Assembly (NCBI GenBank): GCA_900472575.1
Contig: UCIV01000025.1
Span: 49,911 to 113,910, forward strand
Source of the DNA: Hyphomicrobiales bacterium
Lineage (GTDB): Bacteria > Pseudomonadota > Alphaproteobacteria > Rhizobiales > Rhizobiaceae
Direction: 5' to 3'
DNA length: 64,000 nucleotides
Part shown: piece by piece, positions 17,238 through 24,660 of the stretch
How the letters are laid out: each line of letters opens with the position of its first letter
Numbering within the stretch: position 1 is the stretch's first letter
Notes under the pieces: model-generated
Seen by the model: only the letters and a program-made list of their open reading frames with translations
What the model was told of the DNA's origin: nothing
The model's database searches: none
Program-made: the position numbers and the translations under genes

Positions 17238-18314
17238 TCAGCGGGACGGTTCGTGGAACGGACAACCGTTAAATTGGGCTCGGAATTCTGCCGAATGGCG
17301 GTACGGATCCTTACGCGCCCGATTGATGTTGCCGAGGGGCCGGTGGGCTTCTAAACCCGTCCAAACGCTGAACCGCATTTCTTCATCGACCTTTTTCACG
17401 TTCACATCGCGCCAGCTATCTTGTGGCATCGCGGTGACCGTCGCGACGGTGAGGAACGGAGCGTCTTCCTCGTTCCACTCGACCGTCGGGTCTTCGATGG
17501 GCTGGTTTTCCAAATTTCGACAGAGCTGGACCTGGAATTCCCAGACCCCGTTGGTTTCCTGCATTTCCGCCTGAACAGTTTCGCGAACGGCGTTTTCACG
17601 AACGCTTGCGTCAATGAGGGTGTCCGTCCGCTTTGTCAGGTCACGCGAGATCGGCTTCAATTTGAATTTGGCAATGTAATCACCATAGCGGAACGGTGTG
17701 ACGCTGAAGTATGTCTCTCCGAGTGGATCGAGGTTCGGCGCGCCACCGAGCGATTGGATACTCGGGCTTGAAACGCCAACGGCTTCAAGGCCCTTGTTCA
17801 CCGTCTGGAGTACGCTCGACATCACGGTCTTTGTGCCCTCCATCCTGTCCGTCGTTTTGGCGAGAAGCTTCAGACTGGATAGGAATTTCTTGGCGGTTGG
17901 CGCCTGGAAGACGGGACCGTTGACCATGATGAAATCTTGTGTCGAGCCTTCGGCGTCCGGAAGCCGGGACCCTTCGACATCTAGCACCTTCATGGCAAGG
18001 CCTCGAGGCAAGGAGATTACGTCAGGAAGAATATCGCCGGCATTCGTCGAGAGGCGAAGAAAAACCTTATGCGCTCCAGGCGTCGCGAACATGCCCTGGG
18101 CCAGCTCATGCGGCAAGCCGCCTGCGACCGTCATTTCCGCCTCGATGATGCCGTGCGCCTTTGCATGCACTGAGCGGACGGCGTGACCGTAGTCTTTTGC
18201 TGTCTTCTGCATGATGACGTCGAACTGTTCGTTTAGGCCAGCGATCGTCTCTGTCTCATCATCCTTGATGCTCTCCAGATCAGATGAATAGCGGATTGGC
18301 TGTGATATCGACAT
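17238..18314 (-). CDS. Heme catalase-family protein (SrpA-like)
   Basis: A 358-residue catalase-fold protein, shorter than classical catalases and typical of the SrpA-like 'catalase family'. The distal His lies in RSVHAKAHGIIEAE, with DFIMVNGPVF and a proximal-side FRYGDYIAKF region further on. Such proteins bind heme and act as peroxidases or catalases. The start at 18314 has GGGGAG seven bases upstream; the frame is open further but without family sequence. An EcfG-type promoter sits 25-50 bases upstream, so it should be induced in the general stress response. The PfpI gene upstream is on the same strand with its own promoter. Confidence 0.88.
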   Translation of the reverse strand: MSISQPIRYSSDLESIKDDETETIAGLNEQFDVIMQKTAKDYGHAVRSVHAKAHGIIEAEMTVAGGLPHELAQGMFATPGAHKVFLRLSTNAGDILPDVISLPRGLAMKVLDVEGSRLPDAEGSTQDFIMVNGPVFQAPTAKKFLSSLKLLAKTTDRMEGTKTVMSSVLQTVNKGLEAVGVSSPSIQSLGGAPNLDPLGETYFSVTPFRYGDYIAKFKLKPISRDLTKRTDTLIDASVRENAVRETVQAEMQETNGVWEFQVQLCRNLENQPIEDPTVEWNEEDAPFLTVATVTAMPQDSWRDVNVKKVDEEMRFSVWTGLEAHRPLGNINRARKDPYRHSAEFRAQFNGCPFHEPSR

Positions 18315-18338
18315 GAGGCGCTCCCCGAAAGAACGGGA

Positions 18339-18364
18339 AACGCTGCACTTCGAGCAAAAGTTCC
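18339..18364 (-). promoter_or_regulatory. EcfG-type promoter for the catalase gene
   Basis: On the reverse strand GGAAC (18364-18360), a 17-base spacer and CGTT (18342-18339). The -10 element ends 25 bases before the catalase ATG and leaves room for the GGGGAG ribosome site. Confidence 0.7.
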
Positions 18365-18402
18365 GCTCGCGAAATTGCTGATATATAGTCCGAAACAGTA
18401 GG

Positions 18403-18972
18403 TTAAGCGCTGCGCGTTTGCCCTCGATGTTTTCCTTCTTCGAACTCCTCGACGATCTTGTCGCAGAATGCCGGAAGGTCGTCAGGTGTTCTGCTGGTGA
18501 CGAGGCCCTGATCGCAGACCACTTCCTCATCAACCCATATGCCGCCTGCGTTTTCAATATCTTTGCGGACAGTCGGAAACGAGGTCACGGTCCGTCCCTG
18601 AAGGACGTCGGCTTCTACCAACAGCCAAGGTCCGTGACAGATGACGCCCACCGGTTTGCCCTGCTGGAAGAACGATTGCACGAAAGCGACCACGTCCTTG
18701 TCGGCCCGGAGCTTGTCCGCACCGACACAACCGCCGGGAATGACAAGGCCGTCGAATTCCTCAGCGGAAACCTCAGAAACCACATTGTCCACCTGGTAGC
18801 TGCCGCCAGCATCGAGGTCGTTGTTATTTGTCTTGGCCTCGCCGGTCTCGATACCGATTACGGCCACCATCGCACCAGCCGCCTCAACGGCGTCCTTCGG
18901 CTGCTTGAATTCGGGCTCCTCGGTACCGCGCGGTGCGATAAGAATTGCAATCTTTCTGCCGTTCAATGTCAT
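18403..18972 (-). CDS. DJ-1/PfpI-family protein (type 1 glutamine amidotransferase fold)
   Basis: A 189-residue protein of the DJ-1/PfpI superfamily. The nucleophile elbow is VGVICHGPWLLVEA with the reactive Cys followed by His, and the catalytic-site Glu is in GTEEPEF near residue 19. GLVIPGGCVGADKLRAD precedes the elbow. Relatives act as deglycases, stress chaperones or glutathione-independent glyoxalases; which applies here is open. It lies upstream of catalase on the same strand, with an EcfG-type promoter ending 34 bases before its ATG. This fits a stress-protection role. Confidence 0.88.
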   Translation of the reverse strand: MTLNGRKIAILIAPRGTEEPEFKQPKDAVEAAGAMVAVIGIETGEAKTNNNDLDAGGSYQVDNVVSEVSAEEFDGLVIPGGCVGADKLRADKDVVAFVQSFFQQGKPVGVICHGPWLLVEADVLQGRTVTSFPTVRKDIENAGGIWVDEEVVCDQGLVTSRTPDDLPAFCDKIVEEFEEGKHRGQTRSA

Positions 18973-19005
18973 TGAAGTTTCCTTTTGCGTTCACTGGAGG
19001 CGGCT

Positions 19006-19030
19006 AACGAAGAAGCCGCGATGATGTTCC
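19006..19030 (-). promoter_or_regulatory. EcfG-type promoter for the PfpI gene
   Basis: On the reverse strand GGAAC (19030-19026), a 16-base spacer and CGTT (19009-19006), 34 bases before the PfpI ATG. Confidence 0.68.
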
Positions 19031-19095
19031 GGATCGTCGGCTCGCCGATTGTCCCGCAGCGCGGAACAGCCGCTCGATCTGTGAGTTATTGGCCA

Positions 19096-20166
19096 ATGAA
19101 CCAGATCATCACGAAAATCGACACGATTGCCGCGGACGCAAAGCTCGCTTCAGGACTAGTCTATGTCCCTGGCCTTGAAACGGGGATCACGCGTAAGGTA
19201 GGCGCCAAAGGCTTTCTTTATTATCGTCCGGATGGGCGACGGATTAAGGAAGCCGAGGAGATCAAGCGGCTGAATGCCTTGGCGATCCCTCCAGCCTATA
19301 CCGATGTCGTGATCTCGACGAACCCTTTTTCGCATCTGCAGGCAATCGGCAAAGATGCGCGAGGACGTCGCCAGTATCGCTACCACGCAGACTGGCATGC
19401 CGAACGCGGTATAGCGAAATTTGAACGGCTGGTCGATTTCGCCGACTGTTTGCCGGACTTGCGCGAACGCGTAGAGCAAGACCTACGCTCCCGCGGTCTG
19501 GGAATGGACAAAGCTCTGGCCACGGTCGTCTGGATGCTCGACAACCTCTACATCCGCGTTGGTAACACGGCCTATGCAGAGGTGAACAAGTCCTACGGTC
19601 TGACGACGTTGCGCAGCCGGCATGTAAAGGTCGAGGGCGGCAGCTTGAAGTTCCGCTTTAAAGGCAAGTCTGGCAAGGAATGGAATCTGGCGCACAGCGA
19701 TCGGCGTATCGCCAACGTTGTTCGAAAACTGCAGGAGCTTCCAGGTCAGCATCTCTTCCAATACGTATGCGACGAAGGCGGTTGCCGCGCGATTTCCTGA
19801 CACGACGTTAATGACTATATCCGTGAGGTAACCGGCGACAGCTTCAGCTCTAAGCAGTTCCGAACTTGGGGCGCCACCTGCATGGCCGTCGAGGCATTGG
19901 CGGCGCTTGAGGTGGCGGCCACAAAGCGCGAACTGAACCGTCAGTTGAACGAAGCGATCGACGCAGTGGCTGCAAAGCTCGTCAACACACGCGCTGTGTG
20001 CCGCTCATCCTACATCCATCCAGCCGTGTTTGAGGATTTCCAGTCGGGGATGCTGCGAGACGTCCTGAAGCTCAAGAGCAAAAGCGAGCGTTTGCAGCAG
20101 TGGCTAGACGAGGAAGAAATACGTGTGCTGCGATGGCTGAAGCGCCGATCGGCGGCAGCCGCATAA
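19096..20166 (+). pseudogene. DNA topoisomerase IB, interrupted copy
   Basis: The frame encodes a full poxvirus-type bacterial topoisomerase IB of about 356 codons, but a TGA at 19798-19800 replaces a Ser codon that the intact paralogue (23084-24175) retains in ITSHDV. Before the stop are the N-terminal LVYVPGLETGITRK domain and much of the catalytic core (RSRHVKVEGG, LAHSDRRIANVV). After it is the half with the nucleophile Tyr, CRSSYIHPAVF, in the same frame. The active-site Tyr is thus separated from the rest. No other damage is obvious, so the lesion looks recent, or a read-through or sequencing error is possible. It lies divergent from PfpI and before DUF2177. Confidence 0.8.
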
Positions 20167-20242
20167 CGTCCACGTAATTTCCTCAGCCCGCGCCAACGGT
20201 CTAATCGACCGATGGTCAGCCTCGCGATAATACAGAAAACGG

Positions 20243-20653
20243 ATGAGTACGATGAAGACAATTGGAATTGCCTATTTCTCGACACTCGTCCTGTTCTTGG
20301 CTATCGATGCCATCTGGCTGGGCGTAGTTGCCCGCAAGTTCTACCAAAAGCAACTCGGCGATCTGATGCTGCCGTCGCCAAATCTTGCGGTGGCCACAGT
20401 GTTTTACCTGTTCTTCGCTGCAGCGATTGTTGTTCTGGCAGTCCGGCCCGGGCTTGAAGTGGGGTCGCTCTGGACAGCGGCCGGCAATGGCGCCTTGCTC
20501 GGGCTCGCCGCTTACGGGACCTACGATATCACCAATCTGTCAACCATAAAGAACTGGCCCGTAACCCTCAGCGTCGTCGATATGATCTGGGGCACTGTGC
20601 TGACAGGGCTCGCTAGCGCAGGTGGATATGCTGTAGCTCGCCACTACGGATAG
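20243..20653 (+). CDS. DUF2177 membrane protein
   Basis: A 136-residue protein with four predicted membrane helices, containing the DUF2177 signatures AIDAIWLGVVARKFYQKQLG, AAYGTYDITNLSTIKNWP and VDMIWGT. The function is unknown. It lies 76 bp after the interrupted topoisomerase on the same strand and may be co-transcribed with it. I see no separate EcfG match upstream. It likely belongs to the stress island by location. Confidence 0.85.
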   Translation: MSTMKTIGIAYFSTLVLFLAIDAIWLGVVARKFYQKQLGDLMLPSPNLAVATVFYLFFAAAIVVLAVRPGLEVGSLWTAAGNGALLGLAAYGTYDITNLSTIKNWPVTLSVVDMIWGTVLTGLASAGGYAVARHYG

Positions 20654-21063
20654 TCGCTTTTTCAAACGATCTGAGACCTTCAAACGACTGGAGAGTGACT
20701 TGCGCGTATTTGAGTATTGAAGTTTTACGATCCCGGTCTTGCCGTCTCCGGTACAGATTAACCCGTGGGTTGGCCATCGGGCACGGCAAGTAAAAGGTCC
20801 TGGGGAGGTGGTCTTCGGTTGCCTCGCCAGAAAGCCTCGGAACAGGAGGTCGATCAACGCGATCGCTGAATGTTTCGCATTCTGTGGGAATGGACAGCGC
20901 TTCTCAGTTCATGATCTCAGGTTATCGCCAGCCGCACTCAGTGCACAGCATACTAAACTTCTGCTATTTAAAGATCTTTGAATTTTAAATTGGTCTGGAC
21001 CTTGCGGGTCGAAGGTTCGGTTCCCATCAAGAGCAATAATATCGTTTCTGGATCTGATTGGGC
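20654..21063. other. Intergenic stretch, nothing recognised
   Basis: About 410 bp between DUF2177 and the receiver/PIN chimera. No family-like frame was found. A GAAGGTTCGGTTCCC run near 21011 recalls a tRNA T-arm, but no acceptor or anticodon stem could be built around it. Confidence 0.45.
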
Positions 21064-21315
21064 TCACGTCGACAGGATTTCTTTGACCTTCTGCGCGAGG
21101 TCATCAAGAGCGAATGGTTTTGTTATCATGTCCATGCCTGGCGCAAGGAAATCAGCGCGCGAGGCTGCCGTTGCGGCATAGCCGGTGATGAAAAGGATCT
21201 TTAGATCCGGACGTGCCGCCAATGCGATCTCTGCAATTTGACGACCGTTCAAGCCAGGAAGCCCGACATCTGAAACCAACAGGTCAAAAACGGCGACGGG
21301 CGGTTTAGAGGCCAT
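21064..21315 (-). pseudogene. PIN-toxin start fused to a receiver-domain fragment
   Basis: The frame starts MASKPPVAVFD, which matches the usual beginning of PIN-domain toxins, including the first catalytic Asp. It overlaps the antitoxin stop by 11 bp, as toxin genes in such modules do. It then switches directly to LLVSDVGLPGLNGRQIAE, FITGYA and ITKPFALDDLAQKVKEIL, the second half of a response-regulator receiver domain. About 120 residues of toxin and the first third of the receiver are missing. The product would have neither complete fold. It probably arose by a deletion or recombination joining two genes. Compare the similarly truncated receiver at 11485-11727. Confidence 0.7.
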
Positions 21316-21751
21316 GGGTCTGAACGAGATCCTCGGTATCTTCGGCAAGCAAATCTATCGCAGCCTGCCGAACATCCAACCTGGATTTTAGCGCGAGCAC
21401 ATCCTTGAGCAAGGCGCGGCGGTGTTTACCGACATAGCGAAACGGCAGATCGCCCCGGTCCATGCGTAAAACAACAAGTGGACGCGAGATACCGAGAACA
21501 GCCGATGCCTCGGTCGGGCTTAATTCCTGGTCTTCGGCCAGCACAGCGACGCGTTCGCCACGAAGCAAATGCGCCAGAAGCGTCTCAACCGCCGCGGCGG
21601 CGGTTGGCGGAATTGTTAGTGTCTGTCCTTCGCGGCCTTCGTGACGCACGTGAAGTTCCAGTCTGTCGCCCGCAGCGAGCTTCGGCAAAGGCGAAACTCC
21701 CTTGCGATCACGATCCGACAATCCGGCGAAATGGACAACTTGGCTAGCCAT
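21305..21751 (-). CDS. Helix-turn-helix antitoxin of a PIN-type toxin-antitoxin module
   Basis: A 148-residue protein with an excisionase-type helix-turn-helix in its second half (LSPTEASAVLGISRPLVVLRM, then LPFRYVGKHRRALLKDVLAL). The first half carries LTIPPTAAAAVETLLAHLLRGE. This arrangement is that of antitoxins paired with PIN-domain ribonucleases in alphaproteobacteria. The overlapping partner begins as a PIN toxin but is chimeric, so the antitoxin now appears orphan. It is expected to repress its own promoter; TAACTG repeats lie upstream near 21793. Confidence 0.75.
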   Translation of the reverse strand: MASQVVHFAGLSDRDRKGVSPLPKLAAGDRLELHVRHEGREGQTLTIPPTAAAAVETLLAHLLRGERVAVLAEDQELSPTEASAVLGISRPLVVLRMDRGDLPFRYVGKHRRALLKDVLALKSRLDVRQAAIDLLAEDTEDLVQTHGL

Positions 21752-21920
21752 GAAAATCTCCTTGGCCGCCTATATAACGCGAATGGCCTGTAACTGCAAT
21801 AACTGAAACCCTGTTCGTGATGTCATTGACTTCGCGACCATATCGCTTTCGATGAAACACATGTTTCTCAAAGTTATGTCGAGGGGTGCTCAGTGTCGCT
21901 GGGTATATCGACCTTAGGCG

Positions 21921-22136
21921 TCACTCAAGATCGAGTGCCTGCTTGAGTTCATCGATGCGCTTCGAAGCGTCCGCCTTGGTTAGGTCTTCAGCGTAAACAT
22001 CAGGCTGGTGCGCCTGCTCAGACAACGTTTTGAGGTAGGAGCGTTGCGCTCCGGTCATCGGCTCATCGCCGCTGACCCAATCATCGGGGTCTTTCTGTGT
22101 GTTGGACGAAGTATGGGTCTTTGGGTTGTCACTCAT
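21921..22136 (-). CDS. DUF3072 protein
   Basis: A 71-residue acidic, soluble protein containing DDWVSGDEPMTGAQRSYLKTL and ADASKRIDELKQALDLE, the complete DUF3072 motif. Many rhizobial relatives are stress-associated, but no activity is known. It is driven by an EcfG-type promoter ending 26 bases before the ATG, and a GTTC-N7-GTTC sequence overlaps the -10 element. It is divergent from DUF72. Confidence 0.85.
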   Translation of the reverse strand: MSDNPKTHTSSNTQKDPDDWVSGDEPMTGAQRSYLKTLSEQAHQPDVYAEDLTKADASKRIDELKQALDLE

Positions 22137-22153
22137 GAAAATCTCCTGAATTT

Positions 22154-22168
22154 GTTCTCCTAACGTTC
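22154..22168. promoter_or_regulatory. SOS-box-like GTTC-N7-GTTC overlapping the DUF3072 promoter
   Basis: GTTC at 22154-22157 and 22165-22168 with a 7-base spacer matches the alphaproteobacterial LexA site. It overlaps the EcfG -10 (22162-22165) of the DUF3072 gene. About two such matches are expected by chance in 64 kb, so this is only a candidate. Confidence 0.3.
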
Positions 22169-22187
22169 TTAGTCGCCTGCTTGTTCC
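22162..22187 (-). promoter_or_regulatory. EcfG-type promoter for the DUF3072 gene
   Basis: On the reverse strand GGAAC (22187-22183), a 17-base spacer and CGTT (22165-22162), 26 bases before the ATG. It is back-to-back with the promoter at 22210-22235. Confidence 0.7.
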
Positions 22188-22209
22188 GAACCTCGCTCAA
22201 TCGGTCTAA

Positions 22210-22235
22210 GGAACTCGGCGATCGATCCTTTCGTT
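22210..22235 (+). promoter_or_regulatory. EcfG-type promoter for DUF72 and the intact topoisomerase IB
   Basis: GGAAC at 22210-22214, a 17-base spacer and CGTT at 22232-22235, 35 bases before the DUF72 start codon. It probably also serves the topoisomerase gene that follows 112 bp after DUF72. Confidence 0.68.
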
Positions 22236-22269
22236 TCGCTCAGGGGCTAGCAAGCTGGAGGACCTGCAA

Positions 22270-22971
22270 TTGCCAACTATTGCCACTGCCGCCTGGTCCA
22301 TTCCGCTAAAGGCGGCCGACCAGTTTGCAAAGGAGGGAAGTGGCCTGACGCGATACGCATCGGTCTTCGACGGCGTCGAAATCAACTCGACTTTTTACCG
22401 TAGACACAAGACGTCAACGTTCGCCCGGTGGGTGGAGTCGGTACCGGACAGCTTTCGGTTCTCGGTAAAAGTACCCAAGGAGATAACTCACACCAGAGCG
22501 ATGAAGGATATAGCCCAGCCGTTCGCCACTTTCTGCGCTGATATTGCGCCGCTCGTAGATAAACGAGGCCCGCTGCTTTGCCAGCTACCCCCATCACTAG
22601 CGTTCGATGCCGCCGTACTCGATACCGCGTTTAAGGCTATACGGGACATCGACGACGGACCAGTCGTCATCGAGGCGCGGCACAAGAGCTGGGCGTCGGC
22701 AGAGGCGCGGGATCTGCTGAAGAACTATGCCATCGATCGGGTTCTTGCCGATCCGTCGCGGGTATGGCCAGCAGAGGCTTTTGCTGATCCGCCACGATAT
22801 GTGCGTCTGCACGGCAGGCCGAAGATCTACTATTCGAGCTACAGCGAGGATGAGATCAGGTCATTCACTAAACTGTTGGCATCGGACAGCTGGTGCGTCT
22901 TCGATAACACAGCCTCCGGAGCCGCAATGGAAAATGCGCTGACGATGCTCGGTTCGAACCAGAAGCGATAG
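22270..22971 (+). CDS. DUF72 (YecE-like) protein
   Basis: A 233-residue TIM-barrel-like DUF72 protein. Signatures are TAAWSIP near the start, the central VEINSTFYRRHKTSTFARWV, FRFSVKVPKEITH, GPLLCQLPPSLAFD and C-terminal YVRLHGRPKIYYSSY. The family is widespread and often neighbours DNA repair genes, but its reaction is unknown. The start is a TTG at 22270 after GGAGG. The upstream EcfG-type promoter suggests stress control, and the topoisomerase IB gene follows on the same strand. Confidence 0.85.
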   Translation: MPTIATAAWSIPLKAADQFAKEGSGLTRYASVFDGVEINSTFYRRHKTSTFARWVESVPDSFRFSVKVPKEITHTRAMKDIAQPFATFCADIAPLVDKRGPLLCQLPPSLAFDAAVLDTAFKAIRDIDDGPVVIEARHKSWASAEARDLLKNYAIDRVLADPSRVWPAEAFADPPRYVRLHGRPKIYYSSYSEDEIRSFTKLLASDSWCVFDNTASGAAMENALTMLGSNQKR

Positions 22972-23083
22972 CAGTCAGTCGCAGGAGTATGGATGGTTTG
23001 GCTAGAAGAAGGCAAAGACTCAGGCTTTGCGATGCCGGTGATCGCAGCCATGAGCCTGATGCGAAGGAACAGCTTATTGCGCT

Positions 23084-24175
23084 GTGAGTGATGGCGAGAT
23101 GAACCAGGTCGTCACAGAAATCGACACGATCGCCGCAGAAGCCAAGCTGTCGTCTGGCTTGGTCTATGTTCCCGGACTTGAGACCGGGATCACGCGCAAA
23201 TTGGGCGCTAAAGGGTTCCTATACTATCGTCCAGATGGAAGACGCATCACGGAGGCTGCCGAGATCTCGCGACTGAACGCCCTGGCAGTTCCGCCGGCCT
23301 ATACCGATGTCATTATTTCGACCAATCCGTTTTCTCATCTCCAGGCGATAGGGATGGATGCACACGGCCGGCGCCAGTATCGCTACCACTCCGATTGGCA
23401 TGCGGAGCTTGGAAGAGCCAAGTTCGAGCGGATTGTCGACTTTGCCGATCGACTACCGGATCTTCGCGAGCGGGTGGAAATCGATCTGCGATCCCGCGGC
23501 CTAACAATGGAGAAAGCGCTGGCTACAGTCGTATGGATGCTCGACAACCTTTACATCCGCGTCGGTAACGCCGCTTATGCCGAAGCGAACAAGTCGTATG
23601 GACAGACGACGTTGCGCAGTCGCCACGTGAAGGTCGAGGGTGGGAGCCTGAAGTTCCGCTTCAAGGGCAAGTCAGGCAAGGAATGGAACCTCGCTCACAG
23701 CGACCGTAGAATTGCCAATGTCGTGCGCAAACTGCAGGAGCTCCCCGGCCAGCACCTGTTTCAATACATCTGCGACGAAGGCGGATGCAGACCAATTACG
23801 TCGCACGACGTAAATTCATATATCCGCGAAATCACCGGCGAAGACTTCAGCTCAAAACAGTTCCGCACATGGGGCGCAACCTGCATGGCGGTCGAACGCC
23901 TTGCGTCACTTGAGGCCGCAGCAACCAAGCGCGATCTCGCTCGTCAACTCAACGAGGCAGTCGACGCGGTAGCTGCGAAACTCGTCAACACGCGTTCCGT
24001 TTGTCGCTCCTCGTATATCCATCCAGCGGTGTTTGAGGATTTTCAAGCCGGGATGCTTCATGATGTGCTGAAGTTGAAGACCAAGAGCGAACGGCTTCAA
24101 CAGTGGCTGGACGAAGAGGAAATTTGTGTCCTACAGTGGCTTAAAAAGCGTCCTTCTGCTTCGAGCGCAATGTAA
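23084..24175 (+). CDS. DNA topoisomerase IB, intact paralogue
   Basis: A 363-residue bacterial type IB topoisomerase. Residues 20-90 form the N-terminal domain (SGLVYVPGLETGITRKLG). The core has catalytic Arg/Lys segments (LRSRHVKVEGGSLKFRFKGKSG, HSDRRIANVVRKL), and the nucleophile Tyr is in CRSSYIHPAVFEDFQ near the C-terminus. It nicks one strand, forms a 3'-phosphotyrosyl link and relaxes supercoils. The start is the GTG at 23084, with ATG 23099 as an alternative matching the paralogue's start. It differs from the copy at 19096 by many substitutions, so the duplication is not recent, and it lacks the internal stop. Probably expressed with DUF72. Confidence 0.9.
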   Translation: MSDGEMNQVVTEIDTIAAEAKLSSGLVYVPGLETGITRKLGAKGFLYYRPDGRRITEAAEISRLNALAVPPAYTDVIISTNPFSHLQAIGMDAHGRRQYRYHSDWHAELGRAKFERIVDFADRLPDLRERVEIDLRSRGLTMEKALATVVWMLDNLYIRVGNAAYAEANKSYGQTTLRSRHVKVEGGSLKFRFKGKSGKEWNLAHSDRRIANVVRKLQELPGQHLFQYICDEGGCRPITSHDVNSYIREITGEDFSSKQFRTWGATCMAVERLASLEAAATKRDLARQLNEAVDAVAAKLVNTRSVCRSSYIHPAVFEDFQAGMLHDVLKLKTKSERLQQWLDEEEICVLQWLKKRPSASSAM

Positions 24176-24189
24176 TCGATATCGGGAAG

Positions 24190-24590
24190 GTTAGTTTCCC
24201 AGTTCCGGCGTTGTCAAAGAATATTTTGCGCCGCTCGCAATGATGGCGGCGAAGACCATGATCGCCGAGACAACGCCTCCAGTTTCTCACACCATTCCAA
24301 AGAATGGAGCTCCAGCGGTCTGGCCGACGGCAATAACAAGAAAGGGCACGCCCAACCCCAGCGCCGGGCGTCTGGGATAAATCAAGATACCCCACAGCAG
24401 TAGGGTATTGTCATTGCGCCTGACGCTGACAGTCCAGCAAATATGGAAACGCTGCGTTCGCTCAACCGGTCAACCAGAGTGAATGCTAGAACAATGCCGA
24501 GGCAATATAATGCTAAAGCTAAGCAGCCGATCCAGCCGGCTGCTGTTGCACTCAGGTCGAGATCAGCCCGAATTGTAGGAAGGCGGCGAC
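24190..24590 (-). pseudogene. Major facilitator superfamily transporter remnant
   Basis: Two reverse-strand frames carry MFS-like hydrophobic helices: first about 24440-24560 (ending GAMTIPYCCGVS then a stop), then in another frame VPFLVIAVGQTAGAPFFGMV, a stop, and ETGGVVSAIMVFAAIIASG near 24210-24370. This is the C-terminal part of a drug/sugar-type permease with at least one frameshift and one stop. No start survives. Confidence 0.6.
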
Positions 24591-24660
24591 AGCGAGACGG
24601 ACGAAGAAACGTCTCTTATCGAGTGATATTGGTCGTCTCAGGGCAGACTGCGGCGAGCTG

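Noticed and set aside
19060..19090. EcfG-like GGAAC-N16-AGTT before the interrupted topoisomerase and a similar run at 23068
   Set aside because: The stretch is conserved between the two gene copies as homologous sequence, the -10 is imperfect and it lies too close to the start codon.
21001..21036. tRNA-like T-arm GGTTCGGTTCCC
   Set aside because: No pairing acceptor stem, D-arm or anticodon arm could be built around it on either strand.
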